A stretch of DNA of 64,000 nt from Paramecium octaurelia. Its lineage: Eukaryota; Ciliophora; Oligohymenophorea; Peniculida; Parameciidae. The stretch is taken from NCBI GenBank assembly GCA_905182995.1, contig CAJJDP010000068.1, positions 337,722-401,721 on the forward strand. The letters are read 5' to 3'. The position numbers were made by a program, and so were the translations under genes. Below the pieces are notes generated by a model, which had not been told where the DNA came from, did no database searches, and was given only the letters and a program-made list of their open reading frames with translations. Position 1 is the stretch's first letter. Every line of letters begins with the position of its first letter. This document shows positions 42,968-55,399 of the stretch, piece by piece.

Positions 42968-43480
42968 TCAAAAAAAAGCCATATTTAAAGTCCTAAAATA
43001 GAGCTCAAATTTAATATTAAACATCTAGAAGTATAATTTTACAAAAAATACAATAGCAGAATAATAGTTTGACAGATTTATATTTATTCTAAATTATTTG
43101 AATAATTTCATAATTTAGAATAGTTTATACAAATGCTTCTAAAATATAACTAAAATATTGCAAGGGATAATCAAGGAATAGCAATCATAGAATGTAGGAC
43201 CTACTCCTATTGAGATAGTCGTGTTCTGAAATTGAATTTCATCCAATTATTGATGCTATTTAGGGTGTTGTTTTAGAAAATTAGTTTAAAATAGTACGAT
43301 AGAAGTGATAAAAGGACTTAGAGTAGTAATTATTAATTTGTTATTCGAATTGTCGATTTGTTTTGTTGGATGTGAAAAATTGGAGAAATTATAAGGGTTA
43401 ACTCTTTTGATTGGAAAAATGAAATAATTAGAGTGAGAATGATTAGAAGGGGCAGTTTCTCGAGGTAATGGGAAAGACAT
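42968..43480 (-). CDS. Doubtful open frame (both strands look coding)
   Basis: The minus strand is open for 170 residues from MSFPLPRETAPSNHS to TGA 42968-42970, but it reads as an odd mix of Ser/Asn/Pro-rich and hydrophobic sequence. On the plus strand, a frame from ATG 43192 reads SEIEFHPIIDAIQGVVLENQ and continues after a 21-nt intron (KIDLEQQLLICYSNCRFVLL), which also looks real. Only one is likely to be a gene. No family recognised for either. Confidence 0.3.
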
Positions 43481-43784
43481 GCTCAAAAATTTGTAAACTA
43501 ATTATAGAACTATTAACCATTAAAATTATTTTATTTTATTATAAGTCATTTATATAAAAGTAGATGAAGTAATATTGAATATGTAGTCTGCAAGTAATTG
43601 GGATTATATTTATTAATAATTTCAGAATGCAGGAGATTGACACGATATCTTGCACTGTATGTGTAAAAAAGTAGAGGTAAAACGTGTATATTTAAAATAG
43701 GTGAGGTCAAAGGGAGAAATATGATTGATTAAGTTTTATAAATTTTTAAGTAATTTAATTAAGTTATTATCTTAGTCTTCGAAT

Positions 43785-44405
43785 ATGGGAGGAGCTTGCT
43801 CTGGAAAAAAACCATAGCCAAAATAGAAATAGCAATAATAGGAATTGAATATAGTTGAATAACCATATTTGCAAGTGCAATCAATGAGTTAACCATAATC
43901 CAGGCCGCCAGAACAAAGGAGTGAAAGTGGGTAATCTGTTAAGGAGTTGCTTTATTAATATAAAAAATTTACAGATTTCTTAGGATTAGTGGGTAATTTG
44001 GATCATTTGCCAGCCCACACAAGGGAATAATTGAATAATTGTATTATTTAGAGATCCAATATAAATATACTTATATAGAATAGTATTAAAAGAATAATGA
44101 GGGAGTAGAAGATAATAAAGAGAGTGGAAGAAAGTGATTATTATTTAATTCATAATGACGAGAAATTTGCCATAACATTTGTGTAATTAATGTAAAGAAT
44201 ATCAAATATAATATTGACTGAACTCCAATCGGATTCAAATTTTTAGGAAGCTTTTCCAATGTTGATTGTTTCATTTGTTGATTTGGCAACATAGATAAAT
44301 AAGGAGATAGAGAATTTTTAAAATTTCAAAACTCATCTGATAAAAAAATAGAATACCAAAAATCAAATTTCTTAAGACAATTATTAAGCATCAACTAATA
44401 AATGA
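43785..44405 (+). CDS. Predicted N-myristoylated helical protein
   Basis: An intron-free frame of 206 residues begins MGGACSGKKPQPKQ. Gly2, small residues at 3-4, Ser at position 6 and Lys at 8 form a standard N-myristoylation signal, and Cys5 offers a palmitoylation site, so the protein probably attaches to membranes. After a Gln/Pro-rich linker (residues about 8-50) the rest is helical and charged (SVKELLYQYKKFTDFLGL, EESDYYLIHNDEKFAITF, AFPMLIVSFVDLATQ). The opposite strand is open too, but reads as hydrophobic shadow. Family not recognised. Confidence 0.72.
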
Positions 44406-44690
44406 TTTCTTTGTAGTAGTGATTATATCTATAAATTTAATATTTAGAGATTAATGCAATTTATTGATCTCAACCTGGTGTATCTTCACATTTAAAATTA
44501 TATATAAAAATATATGAAAATTAATAATTTATAATTAAACAATAAATAATATTAAAAGAAACTTATTGATATTTATCTTATTTGTATTTCCAATGAAGAT
44601 ATGTTTTTGGGTGGCTTAATTAATTCAAGACAGAAAACTTCTAATTTGTATATAGATTATAAGAAAATACAAATATAATTTATTAATAAA

Positions 44691-45937
44691 ATGGACTATA
44701 CTCCGACAAGTGTAAATTCATTCACAACAACAGACAAAGAGTTAGAAAATAACTTGAAGGATTTGCTTGAGAGAATATTGGTCTATGTCGAGAAACACAT
44801 TGAAACCAAAGAAGAGCTCAATTAAATTGAAAGTGAATTGAAAGACTACGAAAGTTTGTCCTACTTGGTTGGTATAATAAAAGTAATATTTACTAAACTA
44901 ATGCTCAAAATAGAGAAGAAACTGTTGTAAGTAATAAATTATTATTCAAAATCCAAAGGAAATTGGATAAATACAACGATTAGAATAAGTCTTAATTCTA
45001 TAAAGATGATGAAGAATATGACAAGTTAGAATAAACTCTCATTAAATATGAATAAGAAATTCGCAATCATATCAGTGTAACTATTCTATGATAAGTTTTA
45101 GGTTGAATAACAATTAAAGTTATTTGCTGAATCAATCTAAAGCAAATTGGATGAGAGCGAATCAATCAGATAAGAATTATTGGAAACAACCAAAAACAAT
45201 ATAAGTGTAAATACATTTCATTTGATTATGATAGAAATTGAAAAGGGAAAATTACGAGTTGAGTGAAAAAGAGAAGTAGTTGCAATAGGAAGTCAATAAT
45301 TTAAAGTAAACTATTTAAAATTTGGAAAGAGAGAACAAAAGAAAGTCAATTGACTCTAATCAAAGAGACTATTTATAGACTCTTATCAGTACATAAACTA
45401 ATTAATAATAAAATCTAACAAAAAATGGACTTAATCAAAATTTTTATCTGGAATCAAGACAATTAAACTCTCATTCTGAACATTAATCAAATCCAAGGTA
45501 ATATTTAAAAGAGTAGTAGGATCTAATAATCCCTACATAATCATCTCAAAAATTAAATTATTATAATATTATCAACAATGCAAATACTAAATAAAAATCA
45601 GAAGTGATTAAATCCATGCAACAAAAAGACTTTAACAATATCTATAATTAAATTATGAGGAGTAAACATAATTCATTATCTTCTATAAATGAACTGATTA
45701 ACAATGTGACACAATAAGATAAGAAGCGCTCTGATTAATTACAATCAATCTCGAAGAATAGTTCATAGAATAATAGTATGATTCAGAAGAATAGAGGTAT
45801 TAATAACTATTTAATATTATTTAATAGATTATAAATAAATTGAAACATTAGAACTTTAATAAAGGAGTAAAAGTTCTAAAAAAGCAGATGACATCATCAA
45901 ATATAAAACCTTGGAATCTTTGATAAAATTAAAGTGA
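44691..45937 (+). CDS. Coiled-coil protein
   Basis: Five exons, with introns of 26, 25, 28 and 31 nt, give 378 residues and an exact frame (MDYTPTSVNSFTTTDKEL to LESLIKLK). Residues about 15-210 are heptad-rich coiled coil; the following 110 are Ser/Asn/Gln-rich; the tail is basic. No enzyme motif. Probably a cytoskeletal or basal-body component by analogy. It is convergent with the ABCA gene, leaving about 200 bases of AT-rich spacer. Confidence 0.75.
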
Positions 45938-46142
45938 ATCATTTAATTTTTCATAATATAATTTAAATGAAAATTCCTATTTATGTTAGTAATATTGATT
46001 ATGTCTAATTCTTCAGCACAATTTAAGATTGATAGTAAATAGGTAAATATTATTAGATTATTCTAAAAGAAGATTAATTTACTAAAATGTGATTTATAGA
46101 TTTATTGAAATAAAATTTAGTGTATGGTTACTAAAATACAAA

Positions 46143-49100
46143 TCAAGAATTTTATTAAATCTAGACTGCAATTTGATTGCCTTATACATTTTCATCGGCT
46201 TCTTGTTGTTGGGAATCCTAAAGTGCAAATGTATTGAAAATTTATTCGATCGATGCTTATTTTATGGAGTACTGGGAAATTCTATTTTGTTTTTTCTAAA
46301 TTTATTAAATAAATATATACATTTTGCTCGAATCCTTCAAAAAGTTTGCTAACAGTAATTTATCCAAGTAATCTAAACCTATAGAAAGTTTAGAAATGTT
46401 CAATTATTTCAAATTATCCAAAGCTTTACTGAATAAATCTCTACAATAGATCACCCATTCTCTCTACTATAATATATTCTGCTAGTGTTTCAACTGCTAA
46501 AAGATTAGGTTTTCTGAGATCATTATAAATATGTGATCCTGATCCTTTCATTGTGATTTCTTATTCTAGATGATTTTAATTGATTTTTTTCAATATCTCA
46601 AAAGTCATGCTTTAATCCAATCTAGTACTGCCTTACAATCCCATCTATTAGACTAATTCTTGAATCTCGTTTATTTAAGGTTTTTCTAATTTGACTTCAA
46701 TTTCGTATCCTTTTCCAAATTTATTTTTGATATGTTGAACTGATCCAAGACATCTGAGATTACCACTAACTTGGATAGCAATTTTAGTTGATAGTGCTTC
46801 TGCTTCTTCCATTGAATGAGTAGTTAAGATAATAGTGCTTTGTTTTCTTTGGGTTGCAATTCTTGAGATAACATTCCACATGAATCTTCTTGCTTCTGGA
46901 TCCATACCAGTGGAAGGTTCATCTAAAAAGACAATAGGAGGGTTTCCTATCATAGCAATGGCAACTGACAACTTTCGTTTATTTCCACCTGACAGTTAAC
47001 CCGATTGAATATTCTCAAATCTCTTCAAATCCATCTCATTTAACTTCTTTTCAACTAATTCCTCTTTCTTTTAATATGGTATTCCTTTGATATCCGAGAA
47101 TAGTTCTATGTGTTCTCTGACAGTAAGATTATCTAATAAGGCATCAAATTGAGGACAATATCCAATATTGACTCTAGCAGCTTCAAGATCATTAATGACA
47201 CTCTTGCCTGCAATAAATGCTTCTCCACTTGTAGGTTTTAACTCTCCTGACAATATCTTAAAGGTGGTAGTTTTACCAGCTCCATTAACTCCCAATAGGC
47301 CAAAGACCTCTCCTTAATCAATAGCAAAACTGACTTAGTCGACAGCTACCTTGTGTTTTCCTTCTCCCAACATGAATACTTTTCTCAACTCTTTAACAAG
47401 AATAGCTTTCTCTTCAGGCCTAAAGGTTTCACACAATTATTTTTCTTTAGCAACATCATCATCAATCGGTTTTGGAATGTAAGGGATACTGCTTTCACTT
47501 GATCCCAATTTCTACAGTTATCCATTATCCTCAAAGTATTCAACGATGAATATGCTTATTGTATAAACTACTCCCATGACTACGAGCATTAGTATGTCTG
47601 CACCACTTACTTCCATATCATAAGTACTTTTCATTTCACTCCATCCCTCAATTATCATGTAAGTGTCTTTAGAACATGCATTTAATATACCATATGCAAA
47701 TGAGAAAGAGGGAATCAATCTGAATATCCATTATAAAACAGTGGCTACATCTCTTGTGGATGAGATCAATCTCAAGATGTAAATTATTAAACTGACAATT
47801 GATCCAACCAGTAAATGAATGAAAAAGTTCAATAACATTGCATTCCCCTGTTATTTGAAGGCAAAACTAAAGAGGTAACAAAAGGGGATGATTGCCCAAC
47901 CATATAAAAAGAAGATCAACCATGAGAATCCATAGTTCTCTCCTTGTCTCAATGCAGCTATATCGAAAGCCAAAATTAGAAGACAACACACCACTGCTGG
48001 AATTACATGTTTTCCTAAGTCCATAATCCAATTACTAAACCAATATGCTTTTACTGAAACACCAGATACCAACTGTTGATGTTTAATATTAATTTCTCTT
48101 TCCTTAACAATGTATGAGATAATAGATGCTGGAATGAATGCCATACCCATGGAAAACACTAGAGCAGATAAGAAACCAGCTATTGCCTTCGACTCATTCA
48201 ATTCATCATAGGTTTTCCTCAAAGGGGAATTTGTAACTCTGATCTCGTAATTGTTATTATTAGTTGCTTTTCTTAAAATAGCTTAATTCATTTAGTTTTG
48301 CATAACAAGTGGGCCTTCCCTAAAGATGGTGTTCACAAACATATAATATTCATATTAATCATTTGAATTGCTGGTCAGATAAAACCATCCAATATTCGAT
48401 GTTGAATCAAAAGTATCAAAGTAATCTTAATCCATCTTTTATAGATTACTCAAACTATCATCTCCAAAAACTTGAAGTGATGAATTGTACATTTCCAAAT
48501 CGATCTACGAAAATAGAGATTAGTCATTCACTCCTCCCCATAAATATTGAATTCCATTCCCGTAACATTCTGAAGGTGGTGTCAATATAATAACATCAGG
48601 TTCAGTGATAAAATTTATGGTCATTAGGATCAGACCCACAAGTACAACCAAACATGGTAGAAGGATTTCACAACATAAACTCATCATATCTCTTTTAAAA
48701 AAGCGAAACCTCTTCAAAAGTAAAGCAAGAGTGTGATTGAAAAATAACAAAGTAGGATTTGTCACTCTTATTTAATTAATATCAAAATCGTCAATTTTAA
48801 TGGCTTCTTTGTTTTTATCCTCCAACTCCATATAATCATTTACTTAATTATGTCCAGCTCCTATCTAGGCAACCTTTAAAAACACTTCCTCCAGGGTGGT
48901 GATACTGATTCCGTAACTTTAAATATGCAATGCTTTCAAATTATTATCTAAATCTGAAAATAATTTTGGAAATTTATTCACAGCATTCAAAGGTAATTAC
49001 ATGAGAATCTCAGCTGAAACCTTAGAAATCAGAATAGCTTCCGGACAAGACTTCATTATTACCTCTATAATTGGATCTGAATCAGTAAGAGTACTCTCTT

Positions 49101-51564
49101 TAACAATAGTAAGGTTGTAGCCATTACCAAATTGATTCTTCAAAAACACACTGCTTCCAGAGCATTACAACTTTCCTTCTCCCATAATACCGATTCTATC
49201 ACCTAGAAAGTCAGCCTCATCCATAAAATGAGTTGTCAACACTATGATTCTATCTTCTTTGTAATTCTTAAGCATTTCCCAAATGTATCTTCTAGCACTC
49301 GTATCCATTCCTGAAGTAGGTTCATCCAAATAGATTAATTTAGAATTACCAATAAATGCAATTGCAACTGATAATCTTCGCTTTTGTCCTCCTGATAGAT
49401 TCTTACTTAAATAATCAGTCTTTTCTAGTAGATCAACATCTTCAATCATTCTTCTAACAGCTGCGGGAATATCGTCTGGATTCATTCCTTTGAAAGTAGC
49501 AAACATTTCCAAATGTTCTTTGACTGTCAAATTATCAAATAAAATATCATGTTATGGACAAACCCCCATAAATTATCTAATCTACTCAATTTAAGTTTCA
49601 ATATCATATCCAAATGCTGTTGCTTCTCCTGCAGTGATATCTAAGAGACCTGTCAACATAGAAATGGTGGTGGTCTTCCCTGCACCATTATGTCCCAATA
49701 AGGCATAAATTTAACCTATATACATAGTCAGACTCACATTACTGACTGCTTACTTTCCACTTGGATAAATTTTGGTAAGATTAGAGATTTTAAGTACTTC
49801 TTACCTACCTTCCTAATCTTTCAAAGCCTACTCCACTTCTTCATATCTTTCTTGATGAACTTAGGATGACTTCTTCCTCAATGATTTAGACTGTCCACTA
49901 TTATGTGATCTATTGAAATAGGGAATGCAAAATAACGGGTGCAATTTCTTACCCCATTCATTTGGAAATACGAGATCCAAATAAATCGACAATATCAAGT
50001 AGAAGAATATGTTCAAGAGGTGCATTATCAAGGCAATATTAACCGAATAGTTTTCAACTTTGGTTGCTATTGAAGACATCGAAACACCTCTCCCTTGAGC
50101 TTCAAACAGTACCATCACATCAAAAGCAAAGGACATTCCTGCATGAGAAGATATTGAGGCTCCCCAATAGGTTGCTTCAGGAACTACCTACTCTCCACTG
50201 CCAACTAAACTGATCACCATGTACATCAGCAAATACCAAACGATTGCTACGATTAATCCGAACAATGCTCTTGTAAAAAACACACTAGGATTAAATTAAT
50301 TTTTACCTTATGAACATAGATTAGAATATCAAGACTATGCAAAATAGCCAATAATTCAAGAACAACACAAATCCATCAGTATGAGTAAATACAATGGCTG
50401 ATAACAGAATTGTAGCAAGAATTGATATGATTGTATAGATTATGAGATACTGGATAATCCATGATAAATAGAATGATGTGTTGTTCAATCCCATCATCTT
50501 CATACCTTCCCTTAGCTTTTTCTCCTTTTCATAAATCATAGCGTAGGTCATTCTCAAATATATGATTATCAGAGGCAATATCAAGTAAACACCAAATTAC
50601 CCTCTTAAGAATTCTGCGAAATCATCCTTAACACCATCCTATTGATGCACTAATTGAGTTAAACTCATAAATACCATAAGAGAATTTTGGAGTTATAGAG
50701 GCTTAGCTGTTAGTTTCGATCTTCAAAATAACATTATCCACAAAAGTTTACACGGTCAACATACCAGATTTCCAATAGGCATTCGCCTTGTAATGATCTT
50801 GATATTTAACTGGATCCACATCAATCTCATTTGTTGGAGGGATTTCATAATCAAATAACCCACTTGTATTGAATCTTAATTGATAGTCATAAATATTATT
50901 CCCGACAGTTTCATTAAACATCACAGCAAAACATACACTAGGAACTTCACCTTTTCCATAATCTGAATCTGAAGTGTAAGTGTCAAGATCATCATTGTTC
51001 TTAAAGATTAAAGTTTTGTAATCATAATATGCTAATTTTGATTGTTATATATCTTACTTTCAAATATGTACTTCAGTTCCTTGACAATCTTATGATCTTG
51101 GCTTGGCCCAAGCACCACATGTCCGTTCAACCAATAAGTATCTTCGTCATAGTTATAGTTGTCTATGCAATTTCTAAGTTAATCTTATCAAATACTTCAT
51201 TTTAGGCAATACTGATAATCTCGTTTCGGTGTCCAAACTCTTAAGATTCTGAACAAGATTCAAACTTGGATCCCACTTTTGTATGGCCATAATATTATTT
51301 TCTATTTCTCTTTCATCTATAAAAGGAGATAACATCACTGGCACATTAGGATCTGATGATTGCCAGTCCAATTCAGGTCGTAAAAACCCAATTTCATCAA
51401 TATTAGTCTTATGTATAATGCGCCTAGAACTCATGTAATTTTTACCTTATTCCTCCCAAGGCCACTATTAACAGTAATGGTAAAATGATTTCGCAAGTAG
51501 AACAGAAGAAGTTCCTCTTCCAGAGAATCCAGTTCTTTTTCAGTAATGAAGATAGATGACCCAT
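46143..51564 (-). CDS. ABCA-type full ABC transporter
   Basis: About 1,780 residues in TMD1-NBD1-TMD2-NBD2 order. The start [18 protein letters not shown] is the usual ABCA N-terminal helix; a 22-nt intron (51424-51445) follows the first membrane segment. NBD1 has GHNGAG (Walker A), [27 protein letters not shown] and [12 protein letters not shown]2 has [43 protein letters not shown] and TTHSMEEAE. The C-terminal regulatory part ends with ISQYSIKQASIEQIFNTFA, matching the ABCA YSxxQxxLEQIFxxFA motif, reached through a 25-nt intron near 46310. ABCA proteins move lipids across membranes. Substrate unknown. Confidence 0.9.
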
Positions 51565-51762
51565 CTAATGTTATTTTATTTAATTTGATAACTAGGATTT
51601 TTCCCAAGTTCTTAAATCACTAATTCTATAAATAGATATAGAATATTTAATTAAATCAATACATCGTATTATTCAGATTTTCAGAAATTCTAATCTTCAA
51701 CTTATTTACCGATTATACTCCTCAACTCTGGCTGCTATAAATTAAGTTCACCTCAAGTCACG

Positions 51763-52013
51763 ATGTCTCAAAAGTAAGATGGAATTGAAATATCAATCAA
51801 TAATATAACAAATAATTAGAAAGAAATACAAACCAACTATCAATGTGATATTTTTATTTTGTTTTACAAATCCCTATAGCCATATTCAGTCTCCAGTGTG
51901 TTATTCCAATGGCTCCTATAAAGATCACATGTGAAATTATAATTTCAAGGTGGAAACAGAAATCAAATATGATCGATCCAAACTTACATCAACAAAGTTT
52001 CTAGTCACTCTGA
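51763..52013 (+). CDS. Small hypothetical protein (tentative)
   Basis: Start MSQKQDGIEISINNITNN, then a 35-nt GT...TAG intron, then SIFSLQCVIPMAPIKITCE to TGA 52011-52013, giving 71 residues in exact frame. The intron is slightly long for this genome. It lies about 200 bases upstream of the ABCA start on the other strand. No motif recognised. Confidence 0.35.
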
Positions 52014-52271
52014 TGATTTGTTACAAAGAATAACAAAAATTTTTATTTACTTTTTTTTCAATTTTGACAATAATCACATAAAAATTTAATATATGTAATC
52101 ATAAATGAAATGAATACCATCCTTTTGCATTTCATGTAACATTGGATGAGTGTAACATTAACTCTACTGAATTTAGTACAACCAATATTTTTTGAAGAGA
52201 AACTGATGTGATTTATATAACTGTCATACATAATAATTATATCTCAAAATATTATCAAGTTATGAAGCAAT

Positions 52272-52932
52272 TCATTTGTGAATTTTATTGTCCTAAAGTT
52301 TTTTGGCTGATTAATTTATAAAGCTTTTATGATTACTTAACATACTTTTTGGTATGTTAGAGAAAATTTAGTTATTGCCAGGTGCTGTTGTTTATTATTA
52401 GGTTGTTTTTAGGTAGACTCTTTATTATTAAATTTCTTATAAAATTAATGTATTTTCAGTGCTTATGGTTTCTTCTTTTGGTGATTTTGTTTCTGTATTT
52501 ATATGGTATTTTGAGACTTCTTTCACAAAATAAACATTGATTTTATCGTTGCTTATTACCACCTTGGGTGATATTGACTTGTAAGTATCACCCTATTTGA
52601 GATTTTATTAACCATCAATTTCTTTGACAGATTTTCTTTAAACTCCTGATGATTTTATTTTTAAATGTTCATCACCTATATAGAATAAGAGATATACTTT
52701 TTTAGTTGGTTAATGTCTTAGAACTTTAACAAGTTTACAAAATAGCTTTCGGTTTAGCCACTTACTTTTTTTATAATAAAATAGAGTCCTTTTTTCCACC
52801 ACTTAAGTCTTTTAACTGAATTGAGGTTCTTCTATTATTTGATCCAATCCTGGCAGTGTTGTAACAGTTTTGTAGAGTATTCATTTGTTTTTTCTCACAA
52901 CAAAACAAGTTTAATACTTATTCGCTTTTCAT
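52272..52932 (-). CDS. Basic low-complexity protein, 5' end unresolved
   Basis: A clear frame reads VTTLPGLDQIIEEPQFSQK, KSKWLNRKLFCKLVKVLRHQ, KKVYLLFYIGDEHLKIKSSG and VVISNDKINVYFVKEVSKY, ending at TGA 52272-52274. The N-terminal half is basic with possible beta strands; the C-terminal half is Gln/Lys/Thr-rich. The likely start ATG at 52930-52932 is one base out of frame with the main exon, and the only nearby intron is 24 nt, so a small intron or base error is missing from my model. Family unknown. Confidence 0.5.
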
Positions 52933-53114
52933 ATGATTTATAAACAATATTTAATATCAAAAAAATACCTTATTATATGAAATTTACAAATTTGAATTAT
53001 TACTCTATCACTAATTGAATAGATATATTTTTAGATATAAAATGATGTTTCAATCAGAATCCATAACTGGTTAATATTAGACTTTAGAATCAAAAATGAT
53101 GACCAAAAATAAGA

Positions 53115-53671
53115 ATGACTATGTTTATATTATTAAATGAACCAATTCTACAAGTAGCTAAATTTGAAGTCTCAATTAGGATGAATAGAATTTTAAAGAT
53201 ATCTATTATCAAAATCAACCTCCAAATCAGCATCCAATTCAAAACTTTAATCCTTCCTTATTGACCATTCTAGTGTTAATACCAGAAGTTTGTAAGATCT
53301 ACTTTTTGGTCTTGTAAAGCAGTCAATTTAAATTTAGTAGATAAAATATAAGGAATAGGGTTTTTGTTTATGAAACCTATCACATTATTATCATTTTTCA
53401 GTATTTAGTTTTAGGCAATTAGACTGTCTATTGCTTTTCTAGTTTAAATTATGCAATTTTCAGTGATTTAATTCTAAATAGTAAACTGTAATTTCATATA
53501 TTTGAATACATTAATGAAAAACTTAATCTTTTCCATTTCAAACAGTTTAAGATTAAATTATCAAAACCAATTTTTGATTTAATTCCAATTAGCATAATTT
53601 ATAAAAAATAATATTTATTATTCTAAAATCCAAAAATTTATTAAGGAATATTATCTAAACATAAAATTTGA
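53115..53671 (+). CDS. Hypothetical protein
   Basis: Start MTMFILLNEPILQ, a 26-nt GTA...TAG intron near 53156-53181, then DEQNFKDIYYQNQPPNQH and a hydrophobic part (LLTILVLIPEVCKIYFLVL, YHIIIIFQYLVLGNQTVYCF). Total 176 residues, exact frame, ending at TGA 53669-53671. There may be one or two membrane-associated segments. An upstream MMFQSESITGQYQ (53042) might belong to an alternative first exon. Family not recognised. Confidence 0.5.
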
Positions 53672-53836
53672 GACAAACCAATATCACATAATGAAAGATT
53701 ATTGATAAAAGAAAGTATAAGAAAAATCATGAATACATTGAAAGGATGATAACACTAGTATTATTTAATTTTAAATAGATTTCTAGAAATAATATAAATA
53801 CAAATCAAATGTATTTAGATTTTTATTAATCAATAA

Positions 53837-54891
53837 TCATTATTCGCTTTCCTTTTTTATTTCATTTTTCCTCACATCATTTTAAGGTTATTATGCAGAA
53901 CCATTTTAAAACATTTACATATTTCCCTATTATTGTTTTAATTATGAAAACATCTAGAAATTAAATGCATTCTTATTAGCACTCATATTCATCAAAAATT
54001 GAAGAGAATTTGCTGACAAATTATTTTACTATTGAGAAAAGAATTATTATTATTATTGGCTAGGCTGTTCTTGCTTTATTTGTATCACACTAGCCTTTTT
54101 TTATTCTCCTGCTATTTATGGTTAATTATTATCCCTATTCCCTACAATAATTAATTTGAATTACTTAATTCTTCTTCTTATTCTTATTACAATCTTTAAA
54201 CAATTTCAGTTAAAATATTCGAGTAATTAGCGAATCTCTACTAATTTTTAGATTGCATATTTGATAGTTCTTACGTTAATTGTTGACTTTCCTAGAATAG
54301 TGTTTCATTTTGTTGCATAATTTATTAGAGTGCTATTTATAGTTATTTTTAACTGTCAGCTATAGCTTAAATTTCATTTTTTAGTTCCTTTTGTGCTTTC
54401 TTAAATTACTCAATTTCATCAACAATTTATGGAATTTCCTAAGATTCTTAATAAATATTTAACATCTTTATCGTCATTTTCTTCCTAATTTCGTCTTTTT
54501 ATATTAGTCAACAAGGCTCTTCCATCTCTTCGAAACCATTTATGCTCAAATTTTTAATTAATCTCGTCCGCTTTACTTTTTTTAAAATTATACATGTTGA
54601 GTTATCTAAAATTTGGAATCAAAATTTACCTTAAAAAGCTTGGATAATTCTTATGTTTGAAATATTTTGGCAATATTTTATCAGCAAGCAATTGTTAATT
54701 TCTTACAATGAATGCGTTTCCCTCAGTATTCCATCCAATAATTTCTTTTAGATCTTCATTCTATTGTGTTTATTAGATAATACTTCCATAATGTCAAACA
54801 GTCTTACTAAAAATGAAGGCACACTTCCTTTTTATCTTTATTCTGAGCTTTAACTTTAAGAATCTTAGAAATTATCACTACTATCTTGCAT
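53837..54891 (-). CDS. Heat-shock factor-type transcription factor
   Basis: Five exons with introns of 23, 24, 25 and 23 nt give 319 residues in exact frame. Residues about 22-120 are an HSF DNA-binding domain: VPSFLVRLFDIME, IIGWNTEGNAFIVRN, LLADKILPKYFKHKNYPSF, LRQLNMYNFKK (the recognition helix FxRQLNxYxF, here preceded by SFL) and FEHKWFRRDGRALLTNIKR. A coiled coil follows at about residues 130-225, where HSF proteins trimerise. The C-terminal 90 residues are Gln/Asn-rich, as in activation domains, with IKQEQPS recalling a sumoylation-type site. HSF binds heat-shock elements and activates chaperone genes. Confidence 0.9.
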
Positions 54892-55399
54892 ATTAATTAA
54901 AAATATTATTGTTTTGATTTTTATTAAAAATTAATATATGTATTCATATCAAAAATCTTAACAATACTGATGAATGCTACAGAATCTTTTGCCAAAGCAG
55001 ATGACTTAAATTTCCTCTATTTTCAATTTTATAGGATAAACAGTAACTAAAATTAATTAGATTCTTTATTGAAACATAAATTATGTTCTAACATATATTC
55101 AAAATCCTGTTTAAAAATGAAATTAAATACTTCAGGTATTCAAAATCTTTCAATTATAAAATAAATTAATTGGAATATCAACATATTTGTTAATTTTATC
55201 TCATTTTCTTAAGTAAAAAAGAAACGTAATCTTGATCATAAATAAATTTAAAGTATATTAATATTCATGGAATTTATGTTATATTCTTTTTTGATTACAA
55301 AATGTTATTAATTTTTATATTGACCTATTAGAATCTCTTATAAAAGACTTATTAAGGATTTGATAGTAACTGATAGAAATTGTATATAATAATTATTTA
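54892..55399. other. Intergenic, divergent promoter region
   Basis: About 500 AT-rich bases between the heat-shock factor start (minus) and the basic protein start (plus). No coding frame, repeat or RNA gene was recognised. It should contain both promoters. Confidence 0.5.

Noticed and set aside
44086-44292. Minus-strand frame starting MLPNQQMKQSTLEKL
   Set aside because: Antisense to the predicted myristoylated protein, which has a full-length, compositionally normal frame with an excellent start.
46000-46500. A plus-strand frame with a signal-like start and hydrophobic stretches
   Set aside because: It lies antisense to the ABCA C-terminus, which has the diagnostic YSIKQASIEQIFN motif and a fitting intron.
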